Shown: positions 10,923 through 21,535, counted from the stretch's first letter. The stretch is DNA of 64,000 bases from Aquarana catesbeiana (GCF_042186555.1 NC_133328.1:495216812-495280811), one strand, 5' to 3'. Made by a program: numbers and translations. The notes: generated by a model not told the origin, from the letters alone.

Positions 10923-11489
10923 AACAAAAAATGTTCCTGAGGCACAAAAACCTTACAAAATGTCCCAGCTGCTGAATTGTTTACAGGTGATTCATTTACA
11001 GTTCCTTTCGTTTAGGACTGCAAGCCACTTTAAGACATTAGCAGAACCAAAGCAAAGATCACACTGATGGATCCCAGTGTCTGTGTCCTTTATATTTTTT
11101 TCAATCCCTTCCTCATGTAGTGCTACCCCTGTAGGAGCCACATGGTAGATTGCCTGGATCCTTTTCCCAGTAGTTTCCTTCCATCAGACAATTTGAATAA
11201 CTCTTCAGGCTCATTAAACAGTCTAGGGGTATGCTTTTTCTGATGTATTATTGAAGAACTTGGATGGGTAGTGGGTAATGGTAGTAATGGGTAATGGTAA
11301 TCCTTAGCAACAATATGAGGCCACTAAACTTTCTCTTGTAGAACTATGAACCAAACCCTTACAAATATAAAGTGTGAACTAGGCTTTGCAGTAGAAACTA
11401 GAGGAGATTTATATTCCTCTGGGGCAGTCCAAGCAAAGTCCTCTCACTAAAAATAAATAAACTAAGCTCTTCAGGACAAAGGACACAAT
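10923..11489. other. No feature recognised
   Basis: Mixed-composition sequence. A small AGTGGGTAATGGTAGTAATG repetition near 11268-11300 is the only local structure. No gene or element ends seen. Confidence 0.45.
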
Positions 11490-11819
11490 GGGGGCTATTT
11501 ATGAAAGGCAAATCCACTTTGCACTTCAAGTGCAAACTAAAAGTGCAAAGTGCACTTGAAAATGCACTGAAAGTGCACTTGGAAGTGCAGTCGCATGTAG
11601 ATTGAAGGGGGACATGCAAGGAAAATAAAAAAAACAGCATTTTAGCTTGCACATGATTGGATGATAAAATCAGCAGAGCTTCCCCTCATTTCAGATCTAA
11701 CCCTCAGATTTACAGCGACTGCACTTCCAAGTGCACTTTCAGTGCAATTTCAAGTGCACTTTGCACTTGTAGTTTGCACTTGAAGTGCAAAGTGGATTTG
11801 CCTTTCGTAAATAACCCCC
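11490..11819. mobile_element. MITE with ~115-bp inverted arms
   Basis: The two halves are long inverted repeats: GGGGGCTATTTATGAAAGGC at the left matches the complement of the right end, GCCTTTCGTAAATAACCCCC. The arms continue through runs of AAGTGCAAAGTGCACTT-like motifs, themselves small palindromes repeated every 15-20 bases. Only about 100 bp in the middle is unpaired. I could not define a clean target duplication, so the superfamily is open. Confidence 0.75.
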
Positions 11820-12903
11820 ACTGCCTCCTTTGAACACGCTGACTCTAACACAAGAGGGATGGCAACTGCACTCAGTCTCTAGTATCACCCGTCTGTATTC
11901 ACAAATCACCTTGGAAATATTAGTTACCTCTTTCCAATATCCTCACAACACGTTCTCCCTGTGATACCAGACTAGATCCTCAGACAACAGTCCCTCAGTT
12001 AGCTTGCAGCAGCTTTCAGTAGCATAGGCCCTCAGTCAACCCAACTGAGGCCTTGATACCCCTCAGACACATGGCAGCTAGCTGCCCCCTAGGCTGTGAT
12101 TTTCCTCCTCAGGGAAAAAAGACCTGGCTGCTCTTTGCCCCAGTGTATTTATACAGACTCCCAGCCACCATCTGGGTACCTCTCTCCAGGGATTGTCCAG
12201 GGATGTATGATTAGACTAGTCCTGAAAACCAACTTTCAGAACATTTCTGGACCAGCCAGGGGGAAGCAGTCAATACGGCAGGCACTAAAACACCAAATAG
12301 ACCAGAACAATTCAACACAGTTAATCCTAGCACCTATCTAAGAGGGTGCTAAACCCAGATCCATTAAATTCAGAGTAACCTAAGCTGCAATGGTTTTAGT
12401 AGGACTCAATGAGCTCCTCAAAGAGTGTGTCTTTTAGCATTTAAATGTGTCACTACAAGATCAAAAGTGCACATCTTCAGACGTGGGTTACCTCTCCTCC
12501 CTTACCCCCTTTTTTCCTATGCTCCTTCCCTTCTTCTCTCCTTCATCTCCTCTCTCCACCTCTACAATACACAATACCCATTGGCCTTACTCTCACTAGA
12601 ACCAGGTCCCAGCTCAGAATCTTTGTGAAGAAACGTGCACATTTTCATACAATAAAAAGGCTACTTCATAAAATATTAGATGCATCACTGGTTGAAAGTT
12701 ACACATACCATACTGCAAAGTGGTTAAAGTTCTACTGCTTTTCCTGCCAATGGATTTGCAGTTTTCTAGAACTAGTCTTGTGATTTACCCACATCTGACA
12801 CACTGCAGTGCCAGGCAGGTATCACAACCCATATTAGAAAACAAAAAATAAAAAATAAAATATGCAATATATTACAAGAGAAGTAAAAAGGAACTTGGCA
12901 ATA
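11820..12903. other. No feature recognised
   Basis: The part from about 11840 to 12380 has an LTR-like feel (CT-rich, a TATTTATAC motif near 12147), but I find no matching second copy, no TG...CA ends and no target duplication. 12380-12903 includes a pyrimidine-rich tract (12480-12570) and nothing else. Confidence 0.4.
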
Positions 12904-12911
12904 TTCTAGAG

Positions 12912-13676
12912 CAGTGTTTCTCAACATTTTTCAGTCAAGGCACCCTAAAAAATTCTGCAGGCACCCTATGCTAAAATGTAAAAAAACAAACTAATAATTT
13001 TACATAACGCAGAGACATCCACACATGTAGGACACCCAACGTTAGAGGCGATTTCTTCTTCCAAAGCAAACACACCTTTGCTCACCGATACTAACTACTA
13101 TTCCAATGTTTCTCTTCTCCCCCAGTTTTTCTCCCTCACTCAGCTAATATGATTCCAGTGTTGACAGAGAAGGGCCAGGGAGGGGCAAACAAGGATGCTG
13201 TGCAGGTTCAGTGGCCTCTTATCAATCAATGACATCACTGGTTGTTAGAACACCGGTGGTTGGAAGGTGGTAATGATGTACAATGAAAACCTATGGCTTT
13301 GTGTAACTAAGCCCTGGTTCACACCAGTCCAGCTTTGAAATCTTTTCAAAGCTGCAGATTAGTGCGATCTGAATCTCTGACTTCATCGTGGCAATGCAAG
13401 TCGCAATGAAATCGCAAAAAGTAGTGCAAGAACCTTTTTCAAAGTCACTGCAACTTGTGTATCAATAATTTGAACAGTTCTATTGCCAGCAACTTGGGGT
13501 GCAACTTGTCATGCGATTTTGAACTTTTAAATTGCATGAAAAATCGCACTGGTGTGATCCAGGGCTAAAAAGCAGGCTTGATCCATCTACTGGCTGGTAT
13601 ACAATTTTTGGGCAATTTTTAGGCATTTTGGCAAGGCACCCCTGAAGAATCATGAAGGCATGGTTGGAAAAGGCTG
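12912..13676. mobile_element. Non-autonomous hAT element
   Basis: Flanked by a perfect 8-bp duplication, TTCTAGAG (12904-12911, 13677-13684), the target size of hAT transposons. The left end is CAGTGTTTCTCAACATTT and the right end complements to CAGCCTTTTCCAACC. The subterminal motif CAAGGCACCC appears near both ends (12948 and 13633). A Harbinger-type MITE is nested within (13311-13565). No transposase. Confidence 0.88.
13311..13565. mobile_element. Harbinger-type MITE nested in hAT
   Basis: The ends GCCCTGGTTCACACCAGT and ACTGGTGTGATCCAGGGC are inverted, with TAA outside each (13308-13310, 13566-13568). The interior contains GATTTCAAAGC-like and GCAACTTG/AAGTTGC inverted motifs common in this MITE class. 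It is younger than the hAT element that contains it. Confidence 0.82.
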
Positions 13677-13684
13677 TTCTAGAG

Positions 13685-14200
13685 ACAGGTGTCGATCCAT
13701 TTTATAATTCCAACAAGAAATACTGTGATCAGGGGCATGACTGGGCTGGAGAAAGTTTGCCCTCCAGGCACTATATAGTCATCAGTTCCTGTCCAGACCC
13801 AGAATCACAGCACCTAGCATTGGGCAATGTTCAACCATCTATGACATTATATAACTCAGTGCGGATAGCTGCAATGGAAGTTCATCATGAAAGAAAGCAA
13901 AACGGTGGAATGCATTTCACATGCAGGTATTAAAGCGTATATCACATACATGTGTTAAAGAAAGTAAAATAATAAATGATCATTTCATTTAATGATGTGA
14001 GCCCACATCATTTTGACAGAGCAACAGTTATGCTTTTCAGCTTATAAAGTACTTCCTAGTTTTAAATTAATTATTTATAATTCTGCTTTTTTAGCATATT
14101 TATGTGAAAAGATGTGTCACATAAAAAATGTATACTTTAAAGTACACCTATCCCTTTTACCACTTTGCAATTACCTAAACGAACCTACCCTACCCCTCCA
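13685..14200. other. Holds one copy of a ~90-bp dispersed duplicate
   Basis: 13800-13888 (containing ATCACAGCACCTAGCATTGG and TAGTTCAT-like flanks) is repeated at 17457-17543 with roughly 10-15% mismatch. The open frame at 13652-13933 crosses it, but the second copy has a stop in the same frame. Otherwise nothing recognised. Confidence 0.5.
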
Positions 14201-14396
14201 CATACTTACCACTATCCGAAAGGCTGTTGCCTCCGGTGTTTGTTTACATCCAGCCCCACAAGTATCTGGCCCTGGGACACAGTCCCATATGAGTCTATGG
14301 GGCTGTAATGTGTGGGTGCAACCAGGAGAGTGAGACTTGTGGTTCTGGATGTAAACAAACACCAGAGGTCACAGCCATTGGATCAAGGTAAGTATG
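14201..14396. repeat. Foldback repeat
   Basis: CATACTTACC at the left and GGTAAGTATG at the right are inverted. The inner arms GGTGTTTGTTTACATCCAG and CTGGATGTAAACAAACACC are perfect complements. The loop is about 90 bp. Probably a MITE core. I could not fix its outer boundaries. Confidence 0.65.
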
Positions 14397-14850
14397 CATC
14401 TGGGGAGAGTGTTGGTTAGGATAGGTCAGGGCAAATGGACAAAAAGTATGGATGCACGTTGTCTTAAAGTGCACTCTTCTTTTAGGACAACATTTGAGAG
14501 CACTGTATAAAGCCAGAAGAAGGGATCAAAGTAATCTTGAAAGCTTTCATCTTTAATAACTTAAGTTAGCTAATAAAGGGCATCACTCTAAACTCCAAAC
14601 TTTCTGCATTAAAACAGCATCCATATTTGACAGTAGACACCAGTTACTTCAGAACCATGGCGCATTATCTGTGGTGCACTTTCTTTAGGCCACTGGAATC
14701 TTCCTGTACTATGAAAAGGTCAGTTGGCTGTGTTTGCCCCTCAAGCCAAAAGTTCCTATTTTACCCTTTTGAAATCTACAGAAAGTGAGATCACAAGCAT
14801 TTAGAAGGAGCTTTAAGACTAATCAGCGGGTTGAACCTAAAAAAATATGA
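14397..14850. other. No feature recognised
   Basis: AT-rich filler between two foldback repeats. No reading frame, terminal repeat or tandem structure. Confidence 0.45.
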
Positions 14851-15128
14851 CCCTATTCCCCCATCGGCACATTCGATCTGGATAAGGGAATCATTTCCAC
14901 TGAGCTATTGTATTCTGACAGCGGGGAAGCTTCCCTGCTGTTAGAATACACTGATCAGTGCTGCTGACTATAGCCAGTGGTACTGGTTGTTCAGGAATAA
15001 CCAAACAGGCTGGTTGTATAGAAGTCAATTGGTAGATCGACTTCTGTACAACCAACCTGCCCATACATGGATCAAAATTAATCTGGTCCCTGTTAAACCA
15101 GCCAGATTTCGATCCATGTATGGCCCCC
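14851..15128. repeat. Cluster of nested hairpins (MITE remnant)
   Basis: Three consecutive inverted repeats: about 14915-14947 (palindrome centred on GGAAGCTTCC), about 15007-15060 (GGTTGTATAGAAGT against ACTTCTGTACAACC) and 15061-15122 (CCATACATGGATC against GATCCATGTATGG). The right end ATGTATGGCCCCC is typical of frog foldback MITEs. The left end is not defined. Confidence 0.55.
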
Positions 15129-15130
15129 TT

Positions 15131-15714
15131 TAAAGGTGTTGTAAAGGTTCGTGTTTTTTCACCTTAATGCATTCTATGCATTAAGGTGAAAAAACACCTG
15201 GCAGTGACTGTCCCCCTAGCCTCCCCCTCCCCATTTTACTTACCTGAACCCCTCCATTCAGTCAGAGGGGACGCGCTGTCTTTCTCTCCACTGGTTCCCT
15301 GCTTTTGATTGGATAGATTGATAGCAGCGCAGCCACTGGCTCCCGCTGCTGTCAATCAAATCCAATGAGGCGGGCGCCGGGGCTGAGTCCGGCATTCTGT
15401 GTCTATAAACGCAAATGCTGGACTCAGGAGCGCGCCCGCAAGATAACCCCCTCGGGGAAGAGCTTCTCTGAAGGGGTTATCAGATGTGGTGAGGAGCCGC
15501 GAGAGCCGCCGGGGGACCCCAGAAGGGCAGGGTTGGGGTCACTCTGTGCAAAATGAGCTGCACAGTGGAGGTAAGTATGACATGTTTGTTATTTAAAAAA
15601 AAAAAGGCCTTATTCTCTGGATGTCTGTTCCTGCTCTTATGCTGGGAAAATGAACAAAACTCCAATAAAGTTTATTATAAAAAAAAAAAAAAAAGGCCTT
15701 TACAGTTATTTTAA
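15131..15714. mobile_element. Frog MITE with terminal GTTGTAAAGG, split by a poly(A) retro-insert
   Basis: Begins TTTAAAGGTGTTGTAAAGG and ends GGCCTTTACAGTTATTTTAA, an inverted pair. A tight hairpin lies at 15152-15198 (GTTTTTTCACCTTAATGCAT against ATGCATTAAGGTGAAAAAAC). It includes GC-rich sequence with TAAGTA near 15570. A short poly(A)-tailed fragment is inserted near its right end. Confidence 0.6.
15612..15684 (+). mobile_element. Short retro-inserted 3' end with poly(A)
   Basis: A ~70-base segment ending CCAATAAAGTTTATTAT and an A tract (15679-15694) is bounded by repeated A-tract-GGCCTT sequence (about 15595-15611 and 15684-15700). This looks like a severely 5'-truncated LINE or SINE 3' end inserted by target priming. 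The AATAAA lies about 12 bases before the tail. The parent family is not identifiable from this length. Confidence 0.6.
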
Positions 15715-15961
15715 TCAGTGGCGTATTTTGGTTTTGTGCTGCCCTAGGCAAGACTAAAATCAGGCGCCCCCCCCATCTAAATTTGTCCGACCCCAGCCAC
15801 GGTATACCATTCTAGTCTCAGGGTCTGATGAGGAGGCTGTAGCCATTCACAGTAAACAGAAGCGGCTTCCTCATCAGACCCCGAGACATGATTTGTCCAA
15901 TATGTGGTCAGTGGGGCAGAGGATGGGGTCAGCGGGACACAGGATGGGGTCAGCAGGGCAA

Positions 15962-16168
15962 AGGATGAGGTGGCACTGGTGGGAACTGATGAAGCTGCAC
16001 TGATAGGCGGCACTGATGAGCACTGATAGACGGCACTGAAGGGCACTGATAGGTAGCACTGATACGCGGCACTAAGTGCACTGATAGGCAGCATTGATAG
16101 ATGGCATTGATGGGCGACACTGATGAGGAGGCACTGATTGGCAGCACTGATGGGCACTGCTGGGGATG
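15962..16168. repeat. GGCACTGAT minisatellite
   Basis: Irregular tandem copies of GGCACTGATRGGYRGCACTGAT, with units of about 12-21 bp, roughly a dozen in all. On the minus strand they read as a repeating Ser-Ala-Tyr-Gln-Cys peptide in more than one frame, which explains several overlapping open frames between 15777 and 16298. Confidence 0.8.
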
Positions 16169-16171
16169 CAC

Positions 16172-16209
16172 TTATAATCAGGACACTGATGATCAGTGCC
16201 CTGATTATC
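16172..16209. repeat. Near-perfect palindrome
   Basis: TAATCAGGACACTGAT is followed directly by ATCAGTGCCCTGATTA with a tiny loop and one mismatch, making a stem of about 17 bp. It abuts the minisatellite and uses its CACTGAT core, so it may have formed by inversion of a repeat unit. Confidence 0.7.
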
Positions 16210-16554
16210 AGTGCAGATGTCCCCTTTCTCACTGGCTGGTTACCTGCTCTCTTCGCATGCTGGGACAGTGTGAGGAAAGGATTCCTGATAACTGGCAAGT
16301 GTGTTTACCTCGTGCTTAGCTGTGATTGGACACAGCTGATCAGGTGGTAAACAGCGATCACAGAGCACACCGAGTGCATGTCTGAGCGGGCACAGTTCTG
16401 GGAGGAAGTCAACAGATGCCCTCCCAGAATTGGACAACTGCGCTGTAACTGTTATTTGGCTATAGCACAGTCATGGGGGGGGGCGGCGCTGCTCCCCTGA
16501 AAGATGCGGCCCAAGCCAAATGCTTTGTTTGCCTCGCGGTAGATATGCCCCTGT

Positions 16555-17745
16555 CCTTAAGCAGGAACCAAGCATTATGTAATGTAGCAACACTGTCCAG
16601 GTGCCGTTTGGTTAAAAATTTGGACATGACATACCAAAATAACTTGTACTGAACTTCGACAACTTGCAACAGTTTCTTTCAGCGATGGAGACAAACAGGA
16701 ATTTTGTGGAGTGCACCTTGACAACCAATCACTTATAAAATTCAAGATTTCCTTCCTAAAAGAGAAGAATGCTGATAAGCTTTAATAGTCTTTGTAGGAA
16801 AAGAAAGCAACTGGAATCCTGTAGTGACTGGGATGAAATGATTTGGTGTTTTGTGGGTTTCTACTGTGAACAAATGTTAAAGCAAACAATGGTGAAAGAA
16901 ATAGTAATAAACCATAAGAATTATGTTGTACAATCAAACAGGAACACGAATATCTAGTGCAATAGAACATACATCCACAAGAGGAGTAGAAATAAGAGAT
17001 TGGGAAAAGAGGGGGAAGGCTGTTGCACAAGATAAAGGGGTAGGTGGAATTAAATAGTCTTCTTACAGACTGGATCAGGTAGTGATTGAAGACAAAGGTG
17101 CAGGTGGTGATTGATAACACAAGTTCGGTAACTGCAGGGAAAAACCTGCTGGTAGCTACCAGAAATACACATACATGGGAAAAGGAAAACACTAGTCTGC
17201 AAAAGTGATAAATGACAAGTTCTTGACAGGATCTTCTCTAAAAGCCCCCACAAGCAACACAAGAGATGACCACTCAATGTCACTTTCAGATATTCATTCC
17301 TGGCCCCAATCATCTTCATACAAACCAACCATTAGGTCAGATTGCCAGGCAACTGACAATCCTCTACAATTATCATCCAGTCACATACACGCATAAAGGT
17401 ATTTATTACCCCTTTTCATTCACACCAGTACTTTGCATCTAATGGCAGACCAGATCCGTAATCACAGCACCTAGCATTGGGAAGTGTTCCAGCATCTATG
17501 ACATTATATGACTTAGTGCGGATAGCTGCAAAGGAAGTCCCTGTGCATGTGTTTGCTCATCTGTTTTTGCATCTGGAATAAATGCATGCATATCTTGATT
17601 GGATGAGCAACCAAATGGAATGAGATACAGTGCAGTGGGGCTAATTATGAGATGCAGAGAACGTGAAAGCAGAACCACAGATCCTCAAGTGCCAATATCA
17701 ATGTAAAACTTATATGATAAAAAACTACTACTGCCTTTGCAAATG
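16555..17745. other. Contains second copy of the ~90-bp dispersed duplicate
   Basis: 17457-17543 is the partner of 13800-13888. The rest is AT-rich sequence. The longest frame (16782-17192, minus, 136 codons) is hydrophobic but lacks a recognisable domain or flanking splice sites, and I do not call it a gene. Confidence 0.45.
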
Positions 17746-17749
17746 GTAT

Positions 17750-18522
17750 TGTAGAAACCCCTGACCCCAAAGGATAGTGGGACCCCCAGGGATAGGGTAG
17801 GCTAGTATTTTACCCCAGGGTGTAGTCCTCGGGAGCAATGTGTAAGATGGGCGCCAATCACTTTTAGATGCAAAACAAAAGGAGTTTATTTACTGTCACT
17901 CAAAACTCCACAAAGAAAGGGTAAGGGCACAGGACCCCCATGGACTCCAAAATAGGGGAACAATAGTACTTACAGTCACAGATGGAAAAATCGTCACTCT
18001 GTGACTGTAGCTCCTGACTGTAACCCTCTTGTCAATTCAGCTGCCCACACCATTAAGAAAAATACATTATACTCCAATAAGGTCCAAGCTTTCAATCCAA
18101 GCTTCTCCAGCCCCTCTGGATTTCCTCTATGGCTCCTTAATTTCCAGGTTAAAAAAGCCAGGCCTTAATCCCAGTTCTTTACTTAGACATGGTCACCCCC
18201 TCAGGCAGCAGGCCTAAGACGATTCAACAGCCAAACACATCCCTCCTGCCCAGGGGAGAACTGATTTCCCAAGGTCACTCCCTAAATATTTACACCCACT
18301 CCCAGCATGCACCACTGACAATACACCTCCTAGCAGTTGGCTAGGGAGGGATAAATAATCCTAGCTCTGATTGATGCAGCTTTCACACTATTGCCAGAGG
18401 GATGAGCAGACACAGACAGTAACCAGAGCCCAGGGGAATCCTAAGAAAGCTGAAATATCAATTGACTGCAGCTTAACACCACTAAATGTAAATATACACC
18501 TGCTTAGGAAAGAGTGCCAACA
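17750..18522 (-). mobile_element. Solo LTR (minus orientation)
   Basis: On the minus strand it starts TGTTGGCACTC and ends GGGGTTTCTACA. It contains AATAAACTCCTTTTG, followed 20 bases later by AAAGTGATTGGCGCC. The plus-strand LTR at 5477-6479 has a matching late motif. Flanks are GTAT and GCAT, a 4-bp duplication with one change. No internal retroelement sequence adjoins it. Confidence 0.6.
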
Positions 18523-18726
18523 GCATATAAAAAAATAACAATTATTTAAAAAAAAACATTTCATATTCCTGATATGTGTATGTGTGTATGCTGTACCATG
18601 TACTAGTATGAAAAAGTATCCTGTTCTCTTTGTACTTTTTATCTCTTCCTTTGTGTTAAATCCCTGGTTTTCCTGCCAGTCCCTCTGCTTTCCTATTAAA
18701 AATGGAGCACACTAAGGCTACTAAAG

Positions 18727-19130
18727 CTACTTTCACACCGGGGGGGGGGGTTAGTGTCAGCTAAAATTAGCGGTGCTTTACTGCTGTAATATCGACGCTT
18801 TTCAGCCGCTAGTGGGGTGCTTTTAATCCCCGCTAGCGGCTGAATAAAGGGTTAATATGGCCTGCAAAGTGCCGCTGCTGAAGCGCTTTGGAGGCGCTTT
18901 GGCAGCGGTGCCCATTGACTCCAATGGCAGGGGCGGTGGAGGAGCAGTGTATTCACCACTCCTCCACCGTCCGAAAGATGCTGCTTGCAGGACTTTTTCT
19001 AACGTCCTGCAAGCGCACCACTCCAGTGTGAAAGCACTCCGGCTCTCACACTGGGGCTGCAGGGGAGGTATTTTTCAGGTGCTTTACAGATGCTATTTTT
19101 AGCCCAAAAGTGCCTGAAAAACACCCCAAC
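18727..19130. mobile_element. Degraded Harbinger-type MITE
   Basis: Related to the element at 42316-42692. It shares CTTTCACACYGGGG at the left, GCCGCTAGCGG-type inverted motifs, CCCATTGAYTYCAATGG and the CCAGTGTGAAAGC/CTCACACTGGGGC pair. The right end has decayed (GAAAAACACCCCAACCCC). The open frame 18857-19102 lies inside and is not a gene. Confidence 0.6.
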
Positions 19131-19341
19131 CCCTAAAAGTATATAGATATACTTTTTTGCTCAATGTGTCCAAGTCTCACTTGTCCAGGTTTTAGTTTCA
19201 TATGTAAGTACTAACTATCAGGGATTTGGGATTTGGTTCATGCAATTCTTTTAGCACCTACTGGCCAAATGAAGCATTCTATTCTATGGTTCTGTTATTT
19301 TTATTATTTTATGAATATACTGTATAATTTATATATACATA

Positions 19342-19342
<1 letters not shown>

Positions 19343-19389
<47 letters not shown>
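19343..19389. repeat. (TA)n microsatellite
   Basis: About 23 TA units. A second TA run lies at 27072-27122, on the far side of the hAT and the sequence around it. Confidence 0.95.
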
Positions 19390-19392
<3 letters not shown>

Positions 19393-19442
19393 GACAGTAG
19401 GAGGTGCTGTCACTGCAAAATTAGTAGTTTGGGGGTAGGGAT

Positions 19443-19525
19443 GAGCTTCGTGTTCGAGTCGAACCCATGTTCGACTCGAACATCGACTGTTCGATCGTTC
19501 GCCGAATTGCGAACGATATGGGCCG
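19443..19525. promoter_or_regulatory. Subterminal TTCGA palindromes of hAT copy A
   Basis: GTTCGAGTCGAAC and GTTCGACTCGAAC lie side by side as inverted partners, followed by TTCGATCGTTCGC and GCGAACGA. At the right end of the element (26360-26440) CGAACGTTCGAG and related TTCG motifs recur. Clustered short palindromes next to hAT termini are typical transposase binding sites. That function is inferred. Copy B keeps the same block at 50150-50232. Confidence 0.6.
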
Positions 19526-19642
19526 TTCGCGCCAAATTCGTGTGGCGCGTCACGGCCCATAATTCACTGCGGCATCGCAGTGCATTGCTTGCTGATGATT
19601 GGCCAAGCATGCACTATGACCCGCATGCGCCGCCTTAACAGA

Positions 19643-19689
19643 GAGCCATAATTGGCCAAAGCCAAGGAGGCTTTGGCCAATTATGGCTC
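19643..19689. promoter_or_regulatory. Perfect 21-bp hairpin upstream of the hAT TATA box
   Basis: Arms 19643-19663 and 19669-19689 are perfect complements around the 5-base loop AAGGA. Each arm contains ATTGGCCAAAG, so a CCAAT box is present on both strands. It ends about 25 bases before the TATA box. Copy B has the same structure at 50366-50411 with mismatches confined to its left arm. Confidence 0.75.
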
Positions 19690-19714
19690 AGGGGATTTAG
19701 TACACGCCCCACAC

Positions 19715-19722
19715 TATATAAG
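19715..19722 (+). promoter_or_regulatory. TATA box of hAT copy A
   Basis: CTATATAAGG is followed about 15-30 bases later by a GC-rich inverted repeat (GGCCGCCTGCACGGCGGCC). The same TATATAAGGCCGCCTGCACG is kept in copy B at 50437. This is the only TATA-like element upstream of the transposase in sequence shared by both copies, apart from microsatellites. Transcription would start near 19745. Confidence 0.6.
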
Positions 19723-19889
19723 GCCGCCTGCACGGCGGCCCTGTGCAGTGTGTTCCGGTGTGCTTAGAGAGAGAGAGAGACAGTGTCATTTCATTTGCGT
19801 TAGCTAGATTAGGCAGGACAGTCAGTCAGTTAGCTGCACTTAAAGTGTATTGTGTATATATATGCATCCCAGGTGTTGCATATATATAT

Positions 19890-21535
19890 ATACACTGTAT
19901 TCAGTTTAGCTAGATCCGTTCCTGTTATCTTCTAGACTATTTACATTTAGTGCAGTGCGTCCTGCTCACAGTGTTCAGCTAGATCCGTTCCTGTTATATT
20001 CCTACTGACAGGCAGGCTTGTCTTGTTACAGTATTTTGAAGAAAATTACTGGTGTTCTTTTGATCCTATTAGTACCACAGTCAGGCAGCTAGACTATTTA
20101 CATTTAGTGCAGTGCGTCCTGCTCACAGTGTTCAGCTAGATCCGTTCCTGTTATCTTCTTACTGACAGGCAGGCTTGTCTTGTTACAGTATTTTAAAGAA
20201 AATTACTGGTGTTCTTTTGATCCTATTAGTACCACAGTCAGGCAGCTAGACTATTTACAGTTAGTGCAGTGCGTCCTGCCCACAGTGTTCTGCTAAACCT
20301 ACAAGTAAGTGGGGTGCGTCCTGCTCACAGTGTTCAGCTAAACCTACAAGTTAGTGGGGTGCGTCCACCTCACAGTGTTCAGCTAAACCTACAAGCTAGT
20401 GGGGTGCGTCCTGCTCACAGTGTTCAGCTAGATCCGTTTCTGTTATCTTCTTACTGACAGGCAGGCTTGTCTTGTTACAGTAAATACAGCTACCTGAAGA
20501 AAATTGCTGGTGTTCTTTTGATCCTATTAGTACCACAGTCAGGCAGCTAGACTATTTACAGTTAGTGCAGTGCGTCCTGCTCACAGTGTTCTGCTAAACC
20601 TACAAGTTAGTGGGGTGCGTCCTGCTCACAGTGTTCAGCTAAACCTACAAGTTAGTGGGGTGCGTCCACCTCACAGTGTTCAGCTAAACCTACAAGCTAG
20701 TGGGGTGCGTCCTGCTCACAGTGTTCAGCTAGATCCCTTCCTGTTATCTTCTTACTGACAGGCAGGCTTGTCTTGTTACAGTATTTTAAAGAAAATTGCT
20801 GGTGTTCTTTTGATCCTATTAGTACCACAGTCAGGCAGCTAGACTATTTACAGTTAGTGCAGTGCGTCCTGCTCACAGTGTTCTGCTAAACCTACAAGTT
20901 AGTGGGGTGCGTCCTGCTCACAGTGTTCAGCTAAACCTACAAGTTAGTGGGGTGCGTCCACCTCACAGTGTTCAGCTAAACCTACAAGCTAGTGGGGTGC
21001 GTCCTGCTCACAGTGTTCAGCTAGATCCGTTCCTGTTATCTTCTTACTGACAGGCAGGCTTGTCTTGTTACAGTATTTTAAAGAAAATTACTGATGTTCT
21101 TTTGATCCTATTAGTACCACAGTCAGACAGCTAGACTATTTACAGTTAGTGCAGTGCGTCCTGCTCACAGTGTTCTGCTAAACCTACAAGTTAGTGGGGT
21201 GCATCCTGCTCACAGTGTTCAGCTAAACCTACAAGTTAGTGGGGTGCGTCCACCTCACAATGTTCAGCTAAACCTACAAGCTAGTGGGGTGCGTCCTGCT
21301 CACAGTGTTCAGCTAGATCCGTTTCTGTTATCTTCTTACTGACAGGCAGGCTTGTCTTGTTACAGTAAATACAGCTACCTGAAGAAAATTGCTGGTGTTC
21401 TTTTGATCCTATTAGTACCACAGTCAGGCAGCTAGACTATTTACAGTTAGTGCAGTGCGTCCTGCTCACAGTGTTCTGCTAAACCTACAAGTTAGTGGGG
21501 TGCGTCCACCTCACAGTGTTCAGCTAAAGTTACCT
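19890..21535 (+). repeat. hAT leader: ~295-bp higher-order repeat built from a 45-bp unit
   Basis: Blocks start near 19970, 20110, 20269, 20570, 20862, 21154 and 21455, with 292-301-bp spacing for the last four. Each holds up to four 45-bp units (core GTGGGGTGCGTCCTGCTCAC then AGTGTTCAGCTAAACCTAC) plus a spacer with GATCCTATTAGTACCACAGT and CTTGTTACAG. Because 45 is a multiple of three, every block opens an ATG frame repeating VRPAHSVQLNLQVSG every 15 residues and closing at the spacer. Lying between the TATA box and the transposase start, these would be repeated upstream open frames in the leader. Confidence 0.9.

Larger units (their letters stand above)
15717..16554. mobile_element. hAT-like element with CAGTGGCGTATTTTGG end
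   Basis: The left end CAGTGGCGTATTTTGGTTTT, followed by GTGCTGCCCTAGGC, matches the complemented right end of the hAT-like element at 47157-48074. The right end complements to CAGGGGCATATCTACCG, a plausible partner terminus. An exact 8-bp duplication is not visible here. Much of the interior is minisatellite (next entry). No transposase frame. Confidence 0.55.

Noticed and set aside
13652..13933. 93-codon hypothetical protein
   Set aside because: The duplicated part at 17457-17543 has a stop in the same frame, and the frame begins at the edge of a hAT element.
16172..16209. Palindrome as a transcription terminator
   Set aside because: No U-tract or transcript is associated, and hairpin terminators are not expected for vertebrate Pol II genes.
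15777..16298. 173-codon minus-strand frame rich in SAYQC repeats
   Set aside because: It is minisatellite translation with overlapping equivalents in other frames.
16782..17192. 136-codon hydrophobic frame as a membrane protein
   Set aside because: No domain, no splice context, and composition explains the hydrophobic residues.
20269..21342. Repeated 62-codon frames (VRPAHSVQLNL...) as a small gene family
   Set aside because: They are the translation of the 45-bp leader repeat, stop at every spacer and match no protein. They are described as part of the array.
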